Source: JAIEPT01 sp038217425 | GTDB taxonomy: Bacteria; Planctomycetota; Planctomycetia; Gemmatales; Gemmataceae | DNA: 17,461 bases | NCBI GenBank assembly: GCA_038217425.1 | Contig: JBBQPM010000145.1 | Span: 1-17,461, forward strand | Reading direction: 5' to 3' | Shown here: in pieces, positions 1 to 6,114 of the stretch | Position numbering within the stretch: the stretch's first letter is position 1 | Layout: every line of letters begins with the position of its first letter | Notes under the pieces: model-generated | The model's input: the letters and a program-made list of their open reading frames with translations, nothing else | The model's database searches: none | Told to the model about the DNA's origin: nothing | Made by a program: the position numbers and the translations under genes

Positions 1-602
1 AACATCTCGGCGCGGGCGGCATCGACAAGGCGTTTCAGCTGCCGATCGACGCGAGCGCCCAGGCGTGGGCGAGGAACCTACTCGCCGGCTGGCCACGCCC
101 CTGGCTCGCCGTCGGCGTCGGCGCCCGCTGGACCACCAAACGTTGGCCCCCCGCGCACTTCGCCGAGGTCGTACGCCGCGCGCAGGCGGAATTCGGCGGC
201 ACTGCGATCTTCGTCGGCGCTCCCGACGAGGCGCTGCTCGCGCGCGAAGCGGCGCGCGAGTTGACCGGCCGCGTCCTGGAACTCGTCGGTCAAACATCGC
301 TGCCGCAACTGACGGCCGTGCTCGGCGCCTGCGATCTCATGCTCGGCAACGACACCGGACCGCTCCACCTGGCCGTCGCTCTGGGCCGACCGGTCGTCGC
401 TCCTTATACTTGCACCGTGAGCCGCAAGACCGGGCCGTTCGGGGCCCAGCACCGCGTCGTTGAAACCCAGGTTCCCTGCGCGGGGAGTTACGTCAAGACG
501 TGCGACCGCATGGACTGCATGCGCGAACTTTCGCCCGATCGTCTTTGGCCCAGCCTGCGGGAGGTTTTGAGCACATGGTCCAGCAACCGCCTCAGCGCCT
601 GA
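1..602 (+). CDS. Glycosyltransferase family 9 (heptosyltransferase-like), 5' truncated by the window edge
   Basis: Reading from base 3 the frame is open for 199 residues to a TGA at 600-602; the start lies before the window. The visible part is the C-terminal, nucleotide-sugar-binding half of a GT-B enzyme. Near its start are VGVGARWTTKRWP and the following HFAEV, the usual opening of the second Rossmann domain in the ADP-heptose:LPS heptosyltransferase family. Further on is the GNDTGPLHLAVALGRPVVAP stretch, the diagnostic (S/G)NDTGPxHLA motif that holds the donor. Three cysteines (C-x7-C-x4-C) follow near the end. Family members add sugars to lipopolysaccharide core or other glycans at the cytoplasmic face of the inner membrane; the acceptor cannot be told from the sequence. 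The end overlaps the downstream Maf gene by 28 nt, so the two are probably co-transcribed. Confidence 0.86.
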   Translation, partial: HLGAGGIDKAFQLPIDASAQAWARNLLAGWPRPWLAVGVGARWTTKRWPPAHFAEVVRRAQAEFGGTAIFVGAPDEALLAREAARELTGRVLELVGQTSLPQLTAVLGACDLMLGNDTGPLHLAVALGRPVVAPYTCTVSRKTGPFGAQHRVVETQVPCAGSYVKTCDRMDCMRELSPDRLWPSLREVLSTWSSNRLSA

Positions 603-1159
603 TTCTCGCCAGCGGCTCGCGGGGCCGGCGTTACTTGATGGAGAAGGCGGGCTACCGCTTCGACGTCGTCCCCGCGAACATCGACGAACCGATCGGCGTC
701 GGCTGCACCGACATTCGCCATTTCGTCCACGACGTTTCCTGGCGCAAGGCCGCCGCGGTTGCACCCGGGTTCGCCGACGCCTGGATCCTGGCGGCCGACA
801 CGGTGGGCTGGATCGACGGTGAAGTGATTGGCAAGCCGGACGACGAAGCCGACGCGCGCCGCATCCTCACCAAGTTGGGGGGCCGCGAGCACGAGCTCTG
901 GACCGGCGTCACGCTCTGGCGCCGACCCGACGACGTGCAAATCCTCTGGCAAGAAATGACGCGCGTCGCCTTCGCGAAGTTGACGTCCGCCGAGATGGAT
1001 GCGTACCTGGCGACGCGCACCTGGGTCGGCTGCAGCGGTGCGTACGCGATTCAGGAGGAGAACGATCCCTACGTCCGCATCGTAGAGGGGAGCATGAGCA
1101 ACGTGATCGGCCTACCGATGGAATCGCTTGAACAGGCGTTTCGGAGGCTGACCCGATAG
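575..1159 (+). CDS. maf: Maf-family nucleoside triphosphate pyrophosphatase
   Basis: A 194-residue protein, the normal Maf length. It opens with RLILASGSRGRRYL, a variant of the Maf signature LASxSPRR in which the usual proline is Gly/Arg. Next come NIDEP (Glu38), the WRKA lysine (Lys58), LAADTVGWIDGEVIGKP with the catalytic Asp75 and Lys87, a GGREHELWTGV stretch, and a C-terminal GAYAIQEE...GSMSNVIGLPMESL block typical of the family. Maf enzymes hydrolyse non-canonical or excess NTPs (dTTP/UTP or m7GTP) to the monophosphate and PPi in the cytoplasm. Which substrate applies here is not decided by what I can see. I chose the ATG at 575 because GGGAGG (559-564) lies 10 nt upstream and the family homology begins there; the frame is open further upstream to 500. 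It starts inside the glycosyltransferase gene, which suggests translational coupling. Confidence 0.88.
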   Translation: MVQQPPQRLILASGSRGRRYLMEKAGYRFDVVPANIDEPIGVGCTDIRHFVHDVSWRKAAAVAPGFADAWILAADTVGWIDGEVIGKPDDEADARRILTKLGGREHELWTGVTLWRRPDDVQILWQEMTRVAFAKLTSAEMDAYLATRTWVGCSGAYAIQEENDPYVRIVEGSMSNVIGLPMESLEQAFRRLTR

Positions 1160-1189
1160 CCCGCTGCTGTTAACTTTTGCACTGCATAT

Positions 1190-1273
1190 GGCCAGCCGGG
1201 TCGCGTCAGCGCCCGGAGCCTCGAGAACTTGCAATCTACCTGTACTCCCGGCGCTGACGCGATCCGGCTCGCC
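1190..1273. repeat. REPIN-like inverted repeat A (29-nt arms)
   Basis: Arms 1190-1218 and 1245-1273 are reverse complements with 3 mismatches in 29, separated by 26 nt. Each arm also folds on itself: CCGGG-T-CGC, loop GTCA, GCG-CCCGG in the left arm, with a bulge, and the matching fold in the right. It lies between the maf stop and the 3' end of the opposing small secreted gene. It could also act as a bidirectional terminator, but there is no T-run. Confidence 0.75.
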
Positions 1274-1413
1274 GTGACAGATGTGAAATACATACGCTAA
1301 ACGATCTAGGTCGTTCTTGTGTTCGGCCTGTAAGGCCGAAGTGAATCATGCCGACGGCAAGCAACGTGCCCAGCTCCTTCTGGCTCCAAGCTCTCTCACC
1401 ATCCCCCAGAAAG

Positions 1414-1770
1414 TTAATAACCGCGGGGGTAGTAGTTGCTCGGTTGCCAATTCGGGTAGTTGCTCTGGTACGGAGCAGCGTACTGGGATTGGCCGTAGTA
1501 CCCGCTCTGCGAGCCGTAGTAGTTGCTGTTCGTAGGAGCTTGCGTCCCGCACCACGGGGTGACCGGAGTTTGGTAGTTCGATTGGCGGTAGGGATTTCCG
1601 TAGCCACCGTGATGCGGGGAGCCGTAGTTCTGGTGGTGGTGAGGCTGGCGATATCCCTGGCCGTAACCTTGCCCTTGGTGGTAACCTTGTTGCAAATACT
1701 GGGCCTGGACGCTGGATGAGCCGCAGAACATGGCGATTGCGGCAAAGGCGGGGAGGATGAGCTTGAGCAT
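1414..1770 (-). CDS. Small secreted Tyr/Gln/Gly/Asn-rich low-complexity protein
   Basis: A 118-residue protein not assigned to any family I know. Residues 1-23 are a clear Sec signal peptide (MLKLILPAFAAIAMFC, then a cut after VQA). The mature 95 residues are low complexity: 18 tyrosines (about 19%) with many Gln, Gly, Asn, Ser, Pro and a few His, in loose repeats such as QGYGQGYRQ, NSNYYGSQSGYYGQSQY and QSNYPNWQPSNYYP. It has one Cys in the mature part and almost no charge. The ATG is supported by GGAGA 4 nt upstream on the minus strand. Such prion-like or adhesive compositions suggest a cell-surface or matrix component, but that is inference. It stands alone, convergent with maf. The reading could be dismissed as a chance open frame, but the signal peptide and ribosome-binding site argue against that. 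Confidence 0.62.
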   Translation of the reverse strand: MLKLILPAFAAIAMFCGSSSVQAQYLQQGYHQGQGYGQGYRQPHHHQNYGSPHHGGYGNPYRQSNYQTPVTPWCGTQAPTNSNYYGSQSGYYGQSQYAAPYQSNYPNWQPSNYYPRGY

Positions 1771-1975
1771 GAATTCTCCGAAGAGGCGGGACTCGGGTTC
1801 GTTTCTTACATCTCAACAACGGTTTGGGCTCGTCTACTTGCGCACCGAGTTCGGATGGCTGCTTCGGGGGGCTGGGGGCTCTGTTCCGCGTCTCCTGATC
1901 TCGGCGTTCACGAAGCCATGAGATCGGAGCTTGGCGAGGAAATCAGCGAGTCAAGGAGCCGCGACTATTAGACGG

Positions 1976-2009
1976 AGCGGCTTGAAACTCCCTGGCACGT
2001 CAAGCCGCT
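1976..2009 (-). terminator. Possible transcription terminator downstream of hom
   Basis: Perfect 10-bp inverted repeat (1976-1985 AGCGGCTTGA with 2000-2009 TCAAGCCGCT), loop 14 nt, lying 53 nt past the hom stop in the direction of transcription. No U-tract follows, so it is at best a weak or Rho-assisted terminator. The rest of 1771-2062 (about 290 nt) shows no gene that I can support; it should hold the promoter of the small secreted gene, but I see no convincing -10/-35 pair. Confidence 0.35.
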
Positions 2010-2062
2010 TCGTGGCGGTCGCGGCTCTGGGAGCAATATTCTCGACGTGCGGTAAAGACGGT

Positions 2063-3349
2063 CTAATCGCCGACGGGGTAATACACCACCGGCGCCGTCA
2101 GCGATGCGAGCCGGGCGAACGCGGCGTTCGCTTCGTGGAATCTGCCCGTGGGCGCCAGATGCGTCATGATGATCAGCGGCACCACTTCGCCGACCGCCTC
2201 GTGCTGGATCACCGACGAGATACTGATCGCATGGTCGGCCAGGATGCGCGTGATTTCCGCCAGCACGCCAGGCCGATCCTGCACCATCAGACGAACGTAG
2301 TAGCGCGACGGCACCTCGCCCGGTTCGCGCAACGTGATCCCCTTCGACGGGCTCGACCACAATTTGAGCGAACGAAACGTCTGCTGCGCCCGGCCCACCG
2401 CCATGTCGATCAGGTCGGCGACCACGGCGCTCGCGGTCGGCATCTGCCCCGCGCCTCGGCCGTAGTACAATGTGTTGCCGACGGCGTCCCCCTCCACGAA
2501 GATGGCGTTGAACGCGTCGCGCACCTGCGCCAACGGCGACGTCGCCCGCAGCATCACCGGCGACACGTGCAGCGCCAGCCGGCCCGGCGGTTGTAGCCAG
2601 GCTTCCGCGAGCAGCTTGATCACGTACCCCATCTCCCGGGCGTAACGGATGTCGGCGACGTCGATGCCGTCGATGCCGCGGCGCGGGATCTTCTCCAGCG
2701 GAATCGACACCCCAAAGGCGATCTGGGCGAGGATCGCCAATTTATGCGCCGAGTCGGTGCCGTTGACGTCCATGGTCGGATCGGCCTCGGCGTAGCCCAG
2801 CTTCTGCGCCTCGGCGAGGACGTCGGCGTAGCTTCGGCCCTGGTCGCTCATGCCGGTGAGGATGAAGTTGCAGGTGCCGTTGAGGATGCCCTGCAGCGAC
2901 AGGATCTGATTGGCGGCGAGTCCCTGCATGAGGGCGGCGATGATCGGAATGCCGCCGCCGACGCTCGCCTCGAAGGCGATCGCCTGGCCGTGCCGCCGAC
3001 CCGCGTCGAAGATCTCGGCGCCGTGATTGGCGAGCAGCGCCTTGTTCGCGGTCACCACGTCCTTCTTGGCGGCGAGGACCTCGAGCATCGCGGTCCGCGC
3101 CCAGTCGCTACCGCCGACCACTTCGACGACGGCGTGAATCTTGGGATCGCTGAGCACGGACTTGAGGTCGCCGAGCAGATGCCGGGGGATGCCGTCGCGA
3201 ACTTTGCTGGGATCGCGCACGACGATGCGACGCAATTCGAGCGGGCGCCCCGCGCGTTCAGCCAGTCGCTGGGGTTGCTCGAGCAGGAGCTTGGCGACGC
3301 CGCTGCCGACGGTGCCGCAACCCAGTAGTGCAATGCCGTATGGTTCCAT
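2063..3349 (-). CDS. hom: Homoserine dehydrogenase
   Basis: A 428-residue monofunctional homoserine dehydrogenase, catalysing NAD(P)H reduction of L-aspartate-4-semialdehyde to homoserine, the branch point to threonine and methionine. Residues 5-17 (GIALLGCGTVGSG) form the nucleotide-binding Rossmann loop. VVTANKALLA gives Lys103. NGTCNFIL lies in the substrate domain. GYAEADPTMDVNGTDSAHK supplies Glu188, Asp199 and Lys203, spaced exactly like the catalytic Glu/Asp/Lys of the yeast enzyme. Residues from about 350 to the end form an ACT domain (RYYVRLMVQDRPGVLAEITR), usually the site of threonine feedback inhibition. The ATG is preceded by AGGA 9 nt away. It is the last gene of a panB - zinc-ribbon - hom operon, 12 nt after the gene before it. 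Confidence 0.97.
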   Translation of the reverse strand: MEPYGIALLGCGTVGSGVAKLLLEQPQRLAERAGRPLELRRIVVRDPSKVRDGIPRHLLGDLKSVLSDPKIHAVVEVVGGSDWARTAMLEVLAAKKDVVTANKALLANHGAEIFDAGRRHGQAIAFEASVGGGIPIIAALMQGLAANQILSLQGILNGTCNFILTGMSDQGRSYADVLAEAQKLGYAEADPTMDVNGTDSAHKLAILAQIAFGVSIPLEKIPRRGIDGIDVADIRYAREMGYVIKLLAEAWLQPPGRLALHVSPVMLRATSPLAQVRDAFNAIFVEGDAVGNTLYYGRGAGQMPTASAVVADLIDMAVGRAQQTFRSLKLWSSPSKGITLREPGEVPSRYYVRLMVQDRPGVLAEITRILADHAISISSVIQHEAVGEVVPLIIMTHLAPTGRFHEANAAFARLASLTAPVVYYPVGD

Positions 3350-3361
3350 GCCTACGAATCC

Positions 3362-4138
3362 TCACCAGCGAAGAGTTACCTGGGGCCAGGGGAGATTCGC
3401 TTCCGCCCGGCGAACGAGCCAGGCGTCGAGGGCGAGCCCGACCATGGCCAGGAACGCGACGCGCAGGCCGAGTTTCATGCCCAGGCCGGTGAAATTGATG
3501 CTCTGGAACTGCGCCGACGCGTAATGGCCCGCCAGGATCGCCCAGGGAACGAGAATCAAGCCGAGACAGAGCACGGGGATCCACTTCCGCAGCGAAGGAT
3601 CCGGGAGACGCACCACGCCCAAGGACACTGCCAGCGCGAGGATCGATAGCGGCCAGGCGAGCCCGATCGCGAGCACGCCGAACAGGACATATTCCCAACC
3701 CGACTGCCAGAGCATCGCCTTGAGGGTGAGATCGCGACCGAGATTGAAGTCCGCCTGGATCCAGGCGAAGAAGGAGAAAATGAGCAGCAGCGTCAGCGAG
3801 ACCGGGGCGATCCAGACGATGACGCTGGGCTTCAGCGTGCAGATGCATTCCTGCGCGGGGGCGTCCGCGGCCACGGGCGCCGGTTCGTAAGCGAGGTCCG
3901 AAACTTCGGAATGGACCGTCTCGGCGTAGAGTTCCGGGGCCGGGCTCGGCGCCGGCATCGAGCGGGCCGCGATCCCGGGCGGTTGCGGAGCCAGCGGCGG
4001 CATCGTCGGAAGGGAGGGGATCGTCGGCAGCGTCGGGGCCTGGAACTTTCCCTGGCACATCGGGCAACTCACTTGCTGCCCGCCAACCTGTTCTTGCAAG
4101 TTCAGCTTCTTCTGACAGTTCGGACAGATCACTTCCAT
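3362..4138 (-). CDS. Zinc-ribbon, four-helix membrane protein of unknown function
   Basis: A 258-residue protein. The N-terminus is a small zinc ribbon with two CxxC pairs (Cys5/Cys8 in ICPNC, Cys25/Cys28 in SCPMC), the pattern common at the N-terminus of planctomycete membrane proteins. Residues about 34-70 are a proline-rich linker and residues about 70-100 are acidic. Four hydrophobic segments follow at about 106-127, 149-176, 186-206 and 221-243, with a short Arg-rich tail. The ribbon therefore probably faces the cytoplasm. No catalytic motif is visible and I cannot assign a function. The start is supported by GGGAG 6 nt before the ATG. It sits 22 nt after panB and 12 nt before hom, so it is co-transcribed with two biosynthetic genes. 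A link to amino-acid or pantothenate transport is only a guess. Confidence 0.78.
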   Translation of the reverse strand: MEVICPNCQKKLNLQEQVGGQQVSCPMCQGKFQAPTLPTIPSLPTMPPLAPQPPGIAARSMPAPSPAPELYAETVHSEVSDLAYEPAPVAADAPAQECICTLKPSVIVWIAPVSLTLLLIFSFFAWIQADFNLGRDLTLKAMLWQSGWEYVLFGVLAIGLAWPLSILALAVSLGVVRLPDPSLRKWIPVLCLGLILVPWAILAGHYASAQFQSINFTGLGMKLGLRVAFLAMVGLALDAWLVRRAEANLPWPQVTLRW

Positions 4139-4160
4139 GGACGCTCCCTTGAGAAATGCA

Positions 4161-5003
4161 CTACTTGTGAAACGCGTGCTCGGGCCCCGGAAACGTCCCC
4201 TCGCGCACTTCCCGGCAATAGCCCTCTACCGCCTCGCGAATCGCGCTCCCCACGTCCGCGAACTGCTTCACGAACCGGGGCCGAAAATCGCTGAACAGCC
4301 CGAGCATGTCGTGCGTCACGAGAATTTGGCCGTCGCAGCCGACCCCGGCGCCGATCCCGATGGTCGGGATGCGGACCGCCTCGCGCAGCTTCAGGGCGAT
4401 GTCGGTCGGCACGCATTCGACGACGATCGCGAAGGCTCCGGCTTCCTCGACGGCGAGCGCGTCTTCGATGATTTGGGTTTCGTCGCGCTGCACGCGGAAG
4501 CCGCCGAACTTACGGACGGATTGCGGCGTCATGCCGACGTGTCCCATGACGGGGATATCGGCGCGGGTGATCGCTTCGAGGGCGGCCATGCTGCGTCTGC
4601 CTCCCTCGAGTTTCACCGCCTGGGCGCCCCCTTCTTTGAGCAGGCGCCCGGCATTTTCGACCGCGTGTTGCGGGCTGATCTGGTAGCTCATGAACGGCAG
4701 ATCGGCGATGAGCAGGCTTCGGCGAATGCCCTTGGCGACCAGGCGGGTGTGGTAGACCATCTCGTCCATGGTGACGCCGAGCGAGGTGTCGCTTCCCTGG
4801 ACGACCATGCCGAGGGAATCGCCGACGAGGATGCCGTCGACGCCGGCCTCATCGAGGAGTCGGGCCATGGTGTAGTCGTAGGCGGTGAGCAGACAGAGGC
4901 GGGCGCCGCGAGCCTTGGCGGCGAGGAAATCGGGGACGGTGACGGGGGCCGACTCTTTCGGATGGGCGCCGTTTTCCGCAGGGGCGTGAGCCTTGCGAGC
5001 CAT
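4161..5003 (-). CDS. panB: 3-methyl-2-oxobutanoate hydroxymethyltransferase (ketopantoate hydroxymethyltransferase)
   Basis: A 280-residue PanB, the first step of pantothenate/CoA synthesis: it transfers a hydroxymethyl group from 5,10-methylene-tetrahydrofolate to 2-oxoisovalerate. The TIM-barrel signatures are all present: LTAYDYTMARLLDEAGVD, LVGDSLGMV (Asp62, Mg binding), ADLPF (Asp101), VKLEGG (Glu133), GHVGMTPQSV (His155), and VVECVP (Glu196, the equivalent of the general base Glu181 of E. coli), then IPTIGIGAG. The frame is open upstream to 5156, but the ATG at 5003 is preferred: AAGGA lies 7 nt upstream, and the extra 51 residues would run through the palindrome at 5055-5152. About 20 residues at the N-terminus are extra compared with typical PanB. 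It is first in an operon with the zinc-ribbon protein and hom, and is divergent from comB. Confidence 0.97.
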   Translation of the reverse strand: MARKAHAPAENGAHPKESAPVTVPDFLAAKARGARLCLLTAYDYTMARLLDEAGVDGILVGDSLGMVVQGSDTSLGVTMDEMVYHTRLVAKGIRRSLLIADLPFMSYQISPQHAVENAGRLLKEGGAQAVKLEGGRRSMAALEAITRADIPVMGHVGMTPQSVRKFGGFRVQRDETQIIEDALAVEEAGAFAIVVECVPTDIALKLREAVRIPTIGIGAGVGCDGQILVTHDMLGLFSDFRPRFVKQFADVGSAIREAVEGYCREVREGTFPGPEHAFHK

Positions 5004-5043
5004 CTGAGATCCTTCGCGTTGGGGGCATCCATGGAACGACATC

Positions 5044-5049
5044 ATTGTA
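5044..5049 (-). promoter_or_regulatory. Candidate -10 box of the panB operon
   Basis: On the minus strand this reads TACAAT, 40 nt before the panB ATG. The same longer string ATCATTGTATG (plus strand) occurs at 14614-14624, 37 nt before the alpha/beta hydrolase start, which favours a real promoter element. No convincing -35 was found at the usual spacing; that region lies within the left arm of the palindrome at 5055-5083. Confidence 0.35.
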
Positions 5050-5054
5050 TGGAG

Positions 5055-5152
5055 GCGAGCGGGGGACGTTAGTCCTCCGGTACGTGTGGTATCGGAGATT
5101 TGTAGGAGCATCGCATGGGTCAAGTACCGGGGGACTAACGTTTCCCGCTCGC
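5055..5152. repeat. REPIN-like inverted repeat B (29-nt arms) between panB and comB
   Basis: Arms 5055-5083 (starts GCGAGCGGGGGACGTTAG) and 5124-5152 are reverse complements with 3 mismatches in 29, separated by 40 nt. Each arm has its own small hairpin: GGGGGAC-GTTA-GTCCTCC in the left arm, and the complementary version in the right, with G-T wobbles. It fills the divergent panB/comB promoter region, so it may affect expression of both. Confidence 0.78.
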
Positions 5153-5204
5153 CCAATCCGTATCATACATTTTGGGAGCAAGCGGAGCCGAAAGGAATGC
5201 AGCC

Positions 5205-5981
5205 ATGGCCGCGGTGCGTGAAGTTCAGGTACATCTCTTGCCGAGCCTGATTCCTGCGGGCCGATTGCAGGGCAGCCAGGCAGTGGTCATCGACGTGCTG
5301 CGTGCGACGACCACGATCGTGCACGCGTTTGCCGCCGGTTGCAAAGAGGTCCGCTTTTGCGCCGAGGTCGAGGAAGCCCGCGAACTTGCCGGCAGTCTCC
5401 CCGCGGGCAAGGTGTTGCTCGCCGGCGAGCGCCAGGGCAAGCCGTTGCCGGGGTTCGATCTGGGCAACTCGCCGAGCGAATACACGGCGAAGAAGTGCCA
5501 CGATCTGATCCTGGTGATGACGACGACGAACGGCACGCGGGCCCTGTTGCGTGCGGCCGAGGCCGAGCGCGTCTTCGCCGCGGCGTTCGTCAATTTCAGC
5601 GCCGTCTGCGCCACGCTTCGCCAAGATCCGCGGCCCGTTCATCTCATCTGTTCGGGATTCGAAGGCGAACCGGCGCTCGAGGACACGCTCCTCGCCGGCG
5701 CCTTCGTCGATTGCCTCAGCGAGTGCGGCGACGGCAGCGACGTCCGTCTCAACGACAGCGCCCGCATGGCCTGGGACTCCTTCGAAAACCATGGCCGAAT
5801 CCTCGCCGGCGCCCTCGAGATCTCGCGCGGCGGCGTGCACCTGGCCGAGCTGGGCTTCCAAGACGACCTTGTCGCCGCCCAGGCGATCGACAAATTTTCG
5901 CTCGTCCCCGAACTTCGCCGCGATCCCCTGCGTCTGGAAGTCCATGCGGTCAGCATCGTCAAAAGCCACTGGCAAAAATAG
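5205..5981 (+). CDS. comB: 2-phosphosulfolactate phosphatase family protein
   Basis: A 258-residue ComB-family protein. Recognisable blocks are VVIDVLRATTTIV (residues 27-39), LAGERQGKPLPGFDLGNSP (72-90) and MTTTNGTRAL (from 105), which form the active-site loops of this Mg-dependent phosphatase family. In methanogens ComB removes phosphate from (R)-2-phospho-3-sulfolactate on the way to coenzyme M. Many bacteria keep the gene without making coenzyme M, and there the product may be sulfolactate; which applies here is unknown. No comA or comC is in the window. The ATG at 5205 is preceded by AAAGGA 8 nt away. An in-frame TTG at 5172 extends the frame by 11 residues but has a poorer ribosome site. 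It is divergent from panB and followed by a long palindrome before glycyl-tRNA synthetase. Confidence 0.9.
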   Translation: MAAVREVQVHLLPSLIPAGRLQGSQAVVIDVLRATTTIVHAFAAGCKEVRFCAEVEEARELAGSLPAGKVLLAGERQGKPLPGFDLGNSPSEYTAKKCHDLILVMTTTNGTRALLRAAEAERVFAAAFVNFSAVCATLRQDPRPVHLICSGFEGEPALEDTLLAGAFVDCLSECGDGSDVRLNDSARMAWDSFENHGRILAGALEISRGGVHLAELGFQDDLVAAQAIDKFSLVPELRRDPLRLEVHAVSIVKSHWQK

Positions 5982-5995
5982 AATGATGCATCGAT

Positions 5996-6087
5996 AAGCC
6001 CAACGGGTGAGGTACTCCGAACCCTTGGGATCCGGCTGCCGGAGTGCGATTATCCCAGGGGTTCGGAGTACCTCACCCGCTGGGCTT
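5996..6087. repeat. REPIN-like inverted repeat C (35-nt arms) before glycyl-tRNA synthetase
   Basis: Arms 5996-6030 and 6053-6087 are reverse complements with only 2 mismatches in 35, and the 22-nt loop itself contains TCCGG-CTG-CCGGA. Each arm also folds: CCCAG-GGGT...ACCC-G-CTGGG with inner GG/CC and a 4-nt loop. It ends 28 nt before the glycyl-tRNA synthetase ATG. As RNA it would be a very stable leader or terminator hairpin. No T-box features were seen. Confidence 0.8.
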
Positions 6088-6114
6088 GCGGAAAATTCGA
6101 GTTGGGAGTCGGTC

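Noticed and set aside
1700..1770. Lipoprotein signal in the Tyr-rich protein (MFCGSS)
   Set aside because: Residues before Cys16 (AMF) do not fit a lipobox, and a good type I cut site (VQA) follows.
1991..2009. Sigma-54-like CTGGCACG
   Set aside because: The -24 half matches, but the -12 GC is not at the required 10-nt spacing, and it would read antisense into the end of hom.
5004..5156. N-terminal extension of PanB by 51 residues
   Set aside because: It would translate the palindrome B and lacks a ribosome site; ATG 5003 has AAGGA at 7 nt and fits PanB length.
5996..6114. T-box or glycine riboswitch before glycyl-tRNA synthetase
   Set aside because: The structure is a simple long palindrome like the others in the window; no T-box bulge sequence or riboswitch core is seen.
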